In this document: piece after piece, positions 18,825 through 24,946 of the stretch
Position numbering within the stretch: position 1 is the first letter of the stretch
How the letters are laid out: the number at the start of each line of letters is the position of its first letter
Origin: Aquipseudomonas alcaligenes_A
Lineage (GTDB): Bacteria > Pseudomonadota > Gammaproteobacteria > Pseudomonadales > Pseudomonadaceae
Direction: 5' to 3' (one strand)
Assembly: GCA_048595745.1 (NCBI GenBank)
Contig: CP184361.1
DNA: 64,000 nt
Notes under the pieces: generated by a model
The model's input: only the letters and a program-made list of their open reading frames with translations
Told to the model about the DNA's origin: nothing
The model's database searches: none
Translations under genes and position numbers: made by a program

Positions 18825-18957
18825 TCCGGTGGCTGAGACATGTGTTCATTCGGCGGGGTCGGATAGCTGTCGTTATCCTGTCGAATGGGCGCATGAGGTC
18901 TTCTTGTGCGCTGCAAATGCCTGTCAATACAAGAGAAAAAAATATTTCAAGGAGTGC

Positions 18958-18984
18958 TAAAGCTCCTACGTGAGGCGCCGATAA
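18958..18984 (+). promoter_or_regulatory. Sigma-28 (FliA) promoter of fliC
   Basis: TAAAGCTC-N11-GCCGATAA has a perfect -10 and a 6/8 -35 at the exact 11-nt spacing of flagellar sigma-28 promoters, 98 nt before the fliC start. The GGAGG at about 19071 serves as ribosome-binding site. The rest of the 258-nt gap after the glycosyltransferase gene holds nothing else I can name. Confidence 0.93.
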
Positions 18985-19082
18985 ATTCTTCGAATGCGAA
19001 CACTTTGGGCGCCTGAGCAAGCAGGCCCGTTGGTCGCACACTCAGGCAAACCAGTAAGCAAGGTCCTTCGGAGGAATACACC

Positions 19083-20585
19083 ATGGCCCTCACAGTCAAC
19101 ACTAACGTTGCGTCGCTCAACACTCAGCGCAACCTGAATACCTCGTCCAAAGGCCTGGATACTTCCCTCCAGCGCCTGTCTACCGGCTTCCGTATTAACA
19201 GCGCCAAGGACGACGCTGCCGGTCTGCAGATATCCAACCGTCTGACCAGCCAGATCAATGGTCTGAACGTAGCCACTCGTAACTCGAACGACGGTATCTC
19301 GTTGGCGCAGACCGCTGAAGGTGCCTTGCAGCAGTCCACCGGCATTTTGCAGCGTATGCGTGACCTTGCCCTGCAATCTGCCAACGGCTCGAACGGCGCA
19401 TCCGAGCGTGCCGCTCTGCAGGGCGAAGTCTCCCAGCTGCAGCAGGAGCTGAACCGTATTGCGGATACCACCAGCTTTGGCGGCCGCAAGATTCTCGACG
19501 GCTCTTTCGGTTCGCAGAGCTTCCAGGTAGGCGCCAACGCCTACGAGAACATCAACGTTTCCATCGGTTCTGCTTCTACCGACCGTATCGGTGTAAACCG
19601 TTACACCACGTCCGGTGGCGGTGCCTCCGTAACCAGCGGCGCCTTCAGCGCCACCAGCGGCAGTGCCTACACCTCGTCGGGCTTCAGCATCGACTCCAAA
19701 CTGAACAGCAGCCCGACTGCTGTGACCTTCGCCGCCAGCGGTTCGGCGGGTGAGGTGGCTGCAGCGATCAACGCCAAGAGTGATGAGACTGGCGTAACTG
19801 CAAACGCCCGTACCGTTGCTCGCCTGGGCACTATTTCCGCTTCTGGCTCGGTTGCCTTCGATCTGTACGGCGCCAACAGCAAGACCACCTCTACCGAGAA
19901 CGCCAGCATCTCGGCAGTGATCACCGATACCACTGACCTGTCGGCTCTGGCTGAGGCCATCAACAAGGAAAGCGGCAAGACCGGTATCTCCGCCGTATCC
20001 AAAGGCTCCTACGTCGAGCTGGTCAGTGACCGCGGCGATGCGATCAAGATTGATAACTTCGCCATCAGTGGTACTGCCACTGCTTCTCTGCAGGCCTACA
20101 ACTTCGATGGTTCTTCCGCTGTGGGCGCTGCCGCGACCCTGAACAGTGGTGCGACCAACGATGGTCGTGTCGATGGTCAGGTGATCTTCGAGGCCCCGGA
20201 TGCCTTCCAGGTAACTGGTATGGGTGCCGGTGTTGCAGGTGCTGCCGGCGCAAGCAGCTTCAGTTCGCTGGATGCGGTGAAGGATATCGATATCAGCACC
20301 TCCACTGGTGCTCAGGATGCACTGGGTATCATCAATGGAGCGATCTCCAACATCGACAGTCAGCGAGCCCAGCTTGGTGCTGTGCAGAACCGCTTCGAGA
20401 ACACCATCTCGAACCTGCAGAACATCGCCGAGAACGCCTCTGCAGCTCGTAGCCGGATCCGCGATACTGACTTCGCTGCCGAGACCTCGGAACTGACCAA
20501 GAATCAGATCCTTCAGCAGGCCGGTACCGCAATTCTGGCCCAGGCCAACCAGCTGCCGCAGGCTGTGCTCAGCCTGCTCGGCTAA
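19083..20585 (+). CDS. fliC: Flagellin FliC
   Basis: FliC is the filament subunit, exported by the flagellar type III system with FliS as chaperone. The product has 500 residues. The conserved N-terminal D0/D1 helices start MALTVNTNVASLNTQRNL. The TLR5/flg22-type region QRLSTGFRINSAKDDAAGLQ is at about residues 31-50. The C-terminal D1/D0 ends with AILAQANQLPQAVLSLLG. The middle (about residues 170-390) is a Ser/Thr/Ala-rich variable domain offering many possible O-glycosylation sites, which fits the upstream glycosylation cassette. It is driven by a near-consensus sigma-28 promoter. A long antisense open frame over the gene is a codon-bias shadow. Confidence 0.98.
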   Translation: MALTVNTNVASLNTQRNLNTSSKGLDTSLQRLSTGFRINSAKDDAAGLQISNRLTSQINGLNVATRNSNDGISLAQTAEGALQQSTGILQRMRDLALQSANGSNGASERAALQGEVSQLQQELNRIADTTSFGGRKILDGSFGSQSFQVGANAYENINVSIGSASTDRIGVNRYTTSGGGASVTSGAFSATSGSAYTSSGFSIDSKLNSSPTAVTFAASGSAGEVAAAINAKSDETGVTANARTVARLGTISASGSVAFDLYGANSKTTSTENASISAVITDTTDLSALAEAINKESGKTGISAVSKGSYVELVSDRGDAIKIDNFAISGTATASLQAYNFDGSSAVGAAATLNSGATNDGRVDGQVIFEAPDAFQVTGMGAGVAGAAGASSFSSLDAVKDIDISTSTGAQDALGIINGAISNIDSQRAQLGAVQNRFENTISNLQNIAENASAARSRIRDTDFAAETSELTKNQILQQAGTAILAQANQLPQAVLSLLG

Positions 20586-20603
20586 GGTCAAAGGCGCTAG
20601 ACT

Positions 20604-20634
20604 GCGGGGAGAAGGGCTTGGCTCTTCTCCCCGC
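20604..20634 (+). terminator. Hairpin between fliC and flaG
   Basis: An 11-bp perfect stem GCGGGGAGAAG / CTTCTCCCCGC with a 9-nt loop starts 18 nt after the fliC stop. No clean T run follows (TACCTCTTTG), so it may be a partial terminator or a 3' stabiliser that keeps fliC mRNA above flaG mRNA. Confidence 0.6.
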
Positions 20635-20657
20635 TACCTCTTTGTGAGGAGAATTTT

Positions 20658-21032
20658 ATGGACGTCGGCTCAATCAAGAATTCGCTGAATCCGATCGTCC
20701 CCGGGCGCACGCCCACAGGGGATGAGCGGAAGCAGCAGGTAGGCGGCGCTGAAGTTGGTAAAGAAGAAGCCGCGGCTCAGGTGGCTGCGGGCGAGAAGGT
20801 TGCTGTGTCTCGCGAGCAGGTGGAGTCTGCGGTATCAACCATCCAGGAGTTTGTTCAGTCGGTACGACGGAATGTGAACTTCACTCTGGAGGATGCTTCA
20901 GGAAGGGTTGTGGTGAAGGTTACCGACGCATCCTCTGGAGACATCATTCGGCAGATTCCTTCGGAAGAGGCGCTTCAACTGGCGGAGAGTCTGGAAGAAG
21001 TGCGCAGTTTGCTGTTCAAAGCCGAAGCCTGA
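20658..21032 (+). CDS. flaG: Flagellar protein FlaG
   Basis: FlaG is a small cytoplasmic protein linked in several species to control of filament length; its mechanism is not settled. The product has 124 residues. The first half is low-complexity and alanine/glutamate-rich. The conserved C-terminal FlaG domain contains VNFTLEDASGRVVVKVTDAS followed by DIIRQIPSEEALQLAE. A TGAGGAGAA ribosome-binding site precedes the ATG. It lies between fliC and fliD, its usual place in Pseudomonas. Confidence 0.92.
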   Translation: MDVGSIKNSLNPIVPGRTPTGDERKQQVGGAEVGKEEAAAQVAAGEKVAVSREQVESAVSTIQEFVQSVRRNVNFTLEDASGRVVVKVTDASSGDIIRQIPSEEALQLAESLEEVRSLLFKAEA

Positions 21033-21033
21033 T

Positions 21034-21049
21034 TGGCATGGCTTTTGAC
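21034..21049 (+). promoter_or_regulatory. Weak sigma-54-like element before fliD
   Basis: TGGCAT-N5-TTGAC has a good -24 element, but the -12 GC is replaced by GA. The 66-nt flaG-fliD gap is short, so fliD may instead be read from the fliC/flaG transcript. Confidence 0.25.
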
Positions 21050-21098
21050 TGTATTCGCTCACAAGGCGTTTAGAGTCATATTTTTGGCGAGGTGAGAG

Positions 21099-22868
21099 AT
21101 GGCTAGAATACTGGGTATTGGAACAGGCATCGATATCGATAGCATTGTTACCGCACTGGTGAATGCCGAAAAAGCCCCGAAAACTCAGCAGCTGGACCGT
21201 CTTGAGAAAGCGACTACCTCGCGATTCTCTGCGCTCGGTACGCTGAAGGGGTCGCTGAGTGGTCTACAAACGGCTATTCAGAATCTCAACAAGCCCTCGC
21301 TGTTTTCCACGCGCACGGCGTCATCCAGCAGCAGTGCCGTGCTGAGTGCCAAGGCAGATTCTGCCGCCATTGCCGGCAAGTACAGCGTGCAGGTGCAGCA
21401 GCTGGCAACCAGCAGTAAAGTGGGTTTGCAGTCGGTTCCTGCTGACGCATCCACCACGTTCAGCAGCGGCAAGATGACCATCTCGGCAGGCTCTACCAGT
21501 ATCGAGGTGAATGTCAGTGCGACAAACAATACCCTGGCTGGCATGCGCGACAGCATCAATGCTGCGGGTAAGGACAAGGGCATTAGCGCCACAATAGTGA
21601 CGGATGCTTCTGGGTCACGTCTGGTGTTGAGCTCGACCGCTACGGGGGCGGGTAACGACATCAAGGTTGCTGTTACCGAAGATGGGGTCACCTCCGGCAC
21701 CGTGTCTCTGGCTTCTCAGGCTTTCCAGCCATCCGCCAGCCTCAAGCTGCCTGCGTTCAGTGGTGCTCCTGCATCGACTCTGTTTCAAAGTGGCAACTTG
21801 GCCATCAAGGCCGGTACCTCGACTCTCAATGTGGCTATCAGTGATGGTTCCTCTCTCGAGTCAGTCCGAGATGCCATTAATTCGGCAGGTACTGGGCAGG
21901 GGGTTTCAGCCAGTATCGAGACGGATGTCGCTGGCTCCAGGCTAGTATTGAACTCCACCAATGGTACGTCTCTTGAACTCACTGCCAGTGCGGCTGGCGG
22001 TACGCCTACCAGCAATCCCCTGACATCGCTGAATCCAGCCAGCGATGTCACCGCAACGTCCTCGGGGCCTAACTCCACTTCGGGCGCGGCAGGTGTCATT
22101 ACCAAAGCCCAGTCGGCTGTGTTGTTCGTAGATGGTCTTAAGGTAGTGAGCGCCAGCAATACGGTGAGCTCCGCGATCGATGGGGTGACACTGAATCTGG
22201 CGAGTGCTCAAAGTGCCAGTGACCTGGCTGCCGGCAAGACGGTGGACGTCACCATCGGTGTCGATAAGGGCTCCGTTAAGAGCAACATCCAGAAGTTTGT
22301 CGACTCTTACAACTCGCTGATGAATACCGCGGCCCAGCAGACTGCAGTGGTGCAGGTTGGAGAGGGCACCAAGCCGGTAACCGGCGCTCTTGTCGGAGAT
22401 GCTACCGTTCGAGGCCTGCTCTCCGGGTTGCGCAACGAACTCGTCAAGATGACAGGAGAGGAAGGCACCAGAGCTCTTGCGGATCTGGGGATAACCACCC
22501 AGAAAGACGGGACGCTGAAAATTGACGACGCCAAGCTATCTTCGGCGTTGGACACCAAGTTTGATCAGGTCGCCAACTACTTCACGGGTGACAAGGGGCT
22601 TATGGTGCGCCTGGACAAAAATGTCGGCGAGTACCTGAAGGCCGGTGGAGTATTTGATCAGCGTACCAAAGCGCTGCAGAGCACCCTGACCGGTCCCGGT
22701 GGCATAGACGAGCAGCGTAAAGCATTGGATCTGCGCGTCAGCAAGATTCAGGAACGCCTGGTGGCTCAATATACCGCCATGGATCAGTTGGTTTCCCGCC
22801 TCCAGAAAACCAGTGAGAGCCTGAGTAACCAACTGGCCAGCCTGCCAGGCCTTGTTAAGAAGGATTGA
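21099..22868 (+). CDS. fliD: Flagellar filament cap protein FliD
   Basis: FliD (HAP2) is the pentameric or hexameric cap under which flagellin subunits fold at the filament tip. The product has 589 residues. The N-terminal FliD_N segment (GTGIDIDSIVTALVNAEKAP) starts at residue 7. The middle carries two related flagellin_IN-type repeats (about residues 120-195 and 220-290), and the C-terminal FliD_C contains FVDSYNSLMNTAAQQT. Two near-identical openings of the repeats (SAGSTSIEVN and KAGTSTLNVA) suggest internal duplication. The stop overlaps the next start (TGATG), coupling fliD to fliS. Confidence 0.96.
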   Translation: MARILGIGTGIDIDSIVTALVNAEKAPKTQQLDRLEKATTSRFSALGTLKGSLSGLQTAIQNLNKPSLFSTRTASSSSSAVLSAKADSAAIAGKYSVQVQQLATSSKVGLQSVPADASTTFSSGKMTISAGSTSIEVNVSATNNTLAGMRDSINAAGKDKGISATIVTDASGSRLVLSSTATGAGNDIKVAVTEDGVTSGTVSLASQAFQPSASLKLPAFSGAPASTLFQSGNLAIKAGTSTLNVAISDGSSLESVRDAINSAGTGQGVSASIETDVAGSRLVLNSTNGTSLELTASAAGGTPTSNPLTSLNPASDVTATSSGPNSTSGAAGVITKAQSAVLFVDGLKVVSASNTVSSAIDGVTLNLASAQSASDLAAGKTVDVTIGVDKGSVKSNIQKFVDSYNSLMNTAAQQTAVVQVGEGTKPVTGALVGDATVRGLLSGLRNELVKMTGEEGTRALADLGITTQKDGTLKIDDAKLSSALDTKFDQVANYFTGDKGLMVRLDKNVGEYLKAGGVFDQRTKALQSTLTGPGGIDEQRKALDLRVSKIQERLVAQYTAMDQLVSRLQKTSESLSNQLASLPGLVKKD

Positions 22869-23266
22869 TGATGAGCAAGAAGCCGATCGACACCTATAAA
22901 CAGGTGAAAACCAGTCAGGAGGTCAGTCCTTATCGCGCTGTACAGATGTTGCTGGATGGCGCATTGGAGCGAGTTCTGCTGGCGCGTCAGGCTCAACTGG
23001 AGGGGGATATCGAGATTCGCGGCATGGCCGTGGGCAGCACCATCACCATTCTCGGTGTTTTGCAGTCCTGCCTGGACAAGAATCTGGGTGGCGAGATCGC
23101 CGAGAATCTCGATGCGCTTTACGACTATATGACCCGTCGTTTGGCTGGTGTGGCGCTCGATGAGACTCCGCGCAGCCTAGATGAAGTGCAGAAGCTATTG
23201 AGTCAGCTCAAGTCTGCCTGGGACGGAATCGGCCCGGAAGTCGAACCCGCTGTTACGTCGGAGTAA
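22868..23266 (+). CDS. Divergent FliS paralogue (FliS')
   Basis: This 132-residue alpha-helical protein of the FliS family has the core features GGEIAENLDALYDYMTRRL and VSPYRAVQMLLDGALERVLL. It is more diverged than the neighbouring FliS: the N-terminal SPHxLI signature reads SPYRAV. FliS proteins chaperone flagellin or other late export substrates in the cytoplasm. Having fliS' then fliS directly after fliD resembles P. aeruginosa. The start chosen is the first ATG at 22868, overlapping the fliD stop; a second ATG at 22871 is equally possible. Confidence 0.88.
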   Translation: MMSKKPIDTYKQVKTSQEVSPYRAVQMLLDGALERVLLARQAQLEGDIEIRGMAVGSTITILGVLQSCLDKNLGGEIAENLDALYDYMTRRLAGVALDETPRSLDEVQKLLSQLKSAWDGIGPEVEPAVTSE

Positions 23267-23290
23267 GTCATTTTTTGCTCTCATGCCCTC

Positions 23291-23317
23291 TCAAGAGAGA
23301 GGCTGCCTTGCCGATAC
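23291..23317 (+). promoter_or_regulatory. Sigma-28-like promoter inside the fliD operon, before fliS
   Basis: TCAAGAGA-N11-GCCGATAC has a 7/8 match to the -10 element and a TCAAG-type -35 at the exact 11-nt spacing. It lies 36 nt before the fliS start and could give late, FliA-dependent chaperone expression. Confidence 0.55.
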
Positions 23318-23352
23318 AAAGACGTATCCAGGCAATGTTCAGTGGAGCAATC

Positions 23353-23733
23353 ATGAACGCAATGGCGGCCCTTCGGCAGTACCAAACCGTCAATACTCAG
23401 GCTCAACTCAGTGATGCCAGTCCGCATCGTCTAATTCAGATGCTGATGGAGGGAGGGCTGTCGCGTTTGGCGCAAGCTCGTGGCGCCATGCAGCACGGGC
23501 AAGTGGCAGCCAAAGGTGAGCTCATCAGTAAAGCCATTGGCATCATTGGCGGCCTGCGTGAGGGGCTGAATCTTCAGAGTGGTGGTGAAATTGCCGCCAA
23601 CCTCGACCGCCTCTACGAGTACATGATCTCTCGCTTGGTCGAGGCTAACCTGAGCAATGATGTAGCCTTGATTGATGAAGTGGCTGGTCTGCTACGTAAT
23701 GTGAAGTCGGGCTGGGATGCCATCAGCCACTGA
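23353..23733 (+). CDS. fliS: Flagellin export chaperone FliS
   Basis: FliS binds the disordered C-terminal D0 helix of flagellin in the cytoplasm, stopping early polymerisation and guiding it to FlhA. The product has 126 residues from the ATG at 23353. The canonical SPHRLIQMLMEGGLSRL is near residues 24-40, and GGEIAANLDRLYEYMISRLV lies in the third helix. An open frame continues upstream to 23275, but those codons read as non-conserved and overlap the sigma-28-like element, so the internal ATG is preferred. Confidence 0.93.
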   Translation: MNAMAALRQYQTVNTQAQLSDASPHRLIQMLMEGGLSRLAQARGAMQHGQVAAKGELISKAIGIIGGLREGLNLQSGGEIAANLDRLYEYMISRLVEANLSNDVALIDEVAGLLRNVKSGWDAISH

Positions 23734-23762
23734 GCGTCCGCGATTGTGAAGAGGAAGTGCCC

Positions 23763-24059
23763 ATGAGTTCATCTGTCCAGCTGCTTGAGGCCACCGGAAG
23801 CGCGCTGCGTGATGCTCTCGCTCGTCGCGACTGGGAGGCCATAGGTGAGCTAGATGCACAATGCCGCCAGGCGGTTGATGAGGCCATGGTCGACGCAGTG
23901 CGTGACGAAAGTCTCTTGCGTGAGCGTATGCAAGAGTTGCTGGACCTCTATCGCGAGCTGGTCCTGACCTGCCAGGCAGAACAGCGTCGTCTGGCCGGTG
24001 AACTGGTCCAGCTCAATCAGTCCCAGCAGGGCGCAAAGGTTTATCAACTGTTTAGCTGA
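23763..24059 (+). CDS. FliT-like flagellar chaperone
   Basis: This small helical cytoplasmic protein has 98 residues. Lying directly after fliS points to the FliT family, which chaperones the FliD cap protein; in Pseudomonas a gene in this slot is often called fliT or fleP. The sequence (DWEAIGELDAQCRQAVDEAM, then LLDLYRELVLTCQAEQRRL) fits a FliT-like helical bundle, but I see no decisive motif. The start at 23763 has AGGAAG 5 nt upstream; an in-frame GTG at 23757 overlaps that site. It is the last flagellar gene in the window; fleQ, expected next, is absent. Confidence 0.7.
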   Translation: MSSSVQLLEATGSALRDALARRDWEAIGELDAQCRQAVDEAMVDAVRDESLLRERMQELLDLYRELVLTCQAEQRRLAGELVQLNQSQQGAKVYQLFS

Positions 24060-24152
24060 TTACATCTCCTCCGGTTTTAGTAGCGCCCAGCTTTAGAGTC
24101 CAATCCCCCCACTGACAGACTAACCTTTCAACAATCAACGGGTACATAGCCC

Positions 24153-24179
24153 AAAAAAAGCCCGGCCATAGGGCCGGGC
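24153..24179 (-). terminator. Terminator of the nitrate reductase operon
   Basis: On the minus strand the stem GCCCGGCC / GGCCGGGC with a 4-nt loop is followed by seven T residues. It lies about 30 nt past the cobA stop. The remaining bases back to fliT show nothing else. Confidence 0.85.
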
Positions 24180-24208
24180 GAAGCACTACTCCGCAGGAGC
24201 GAAGGGGA

Positions 24209-24946
24209 TCAGGCAATCTCTGCCAAAGCTTGAATCTGCTGCTGCGCCGCCACCTCGCCGATCACCAGGATCGCCGGGCTCTTCAGTGCAAAATCGGTGG
24301 CCGCCTGCTGCATGGCTGCCAGGGTGCTGCGGCACTCGCGCTGTTGCGGTAGCGAGGCGTTCTCGATCATCGCTACCGGCATATCGGCGCGCATGCCGCC
24401 GGCCAGCAGGCTGTCGCGCACTTCTGCCAGCTTCGCCACGCCCATGTATACCACCAGGGTGGTGCCTCCCTGGGCCAGGGCCTGCCAGTTGAGGCTGCTG
24501 TCGTCCTGGGTGTGGGCGGTGACCAGGGTCACGCCGCGGGCCACGCCGCGTAGAGTCAGGGGGATGCCGCACTGAGTGGCGCCAGCCAGGCCGGCGGTGA
24601 TGCCATTGACCATCTCCACCGCGATACCGTGTTCGGCCAACCAGTCGGCTTCCTCGCTGCCGCGGCCGAAGATGCAGGGGTCGCCGCCTTTCAGGCGCAC
24701 CACGCATTTGCCCTGGCGGGCATAGCGCAGCATCAGCCGGTGGATGAACGCTTGGGGCGTGGAGCGGCAGCCGCCGCGCTTGCCCACCGGCACCACGCGG
24801 GCGCCGGGGCAGTGTTCCAGCACGGCCGGGTTGACCAGGTCGTCGATCATCACGATCTCGGCCTGCTGCAGGGCCTTGACCGCCTTGAGGGTCAGTAGCT
24901 CCGGGTCGCCGGGGCCGGCGCCCACCAGCCAGACTTTTGCACTCAT
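24209..24946 (-). CDS. cobA: Uroporphyrinogen-III C-methyltransferase (siroheme pathway)
   Basis: This SUMT enzyme methylates uroporphyrinogen III at C2 and C7 to give precorrin-2, the branch point to siroheme and cobalamin. It has 245 residues. The N-terminal VWLVGAGPGDPELLTLKA is the tetrapyrrole methylase glycine-rich loop; VVRLKGGDPCIFGRGSEEAD and GITAGLAGATQCGIPLT are further signatures. It is a stand-alone SUMT without the CysG dehydrogenase/ferrochelatase domain. Start: the ATG overlaps the nitrate reductase stop (ATGA), whereas longer upstream frames run inside that gene. Its job here is presumably siroheme for nitrite reductase, which itself is not in the window. Confidence 0.94.
   Translation of the reverse strand: MSAKVWLVGAGPGDPELLTLKAVKALQQAEIVMIDDLVNPAVLEHCPGARVVPVGKRGGCRSTPQAFIHRLMLRYARQGKCVVRLKGGDPCIFGRGSEEADWLAEHGIAVEMVNGITAGLAGATQCGIPLTLRGVARGVTLVTAHTQDDSSLNWQALAQGGTTLVVYMGVAKLAEVRDSLLAGGMRADMPVAMIENASLPQQRECRSTLAAMQQAATDFALKSPAILVIGEVAAQQQIQALAEIA

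Noticed and set aside
18966..20591. 541-codon open frame antisense to fliC
   Set aside because: Its composition (glycine/alanine/arginine-rich, no domain) is that of a reverse-strand shadow of a high-GC gene; no promoter or ribosome-binding site supports it.
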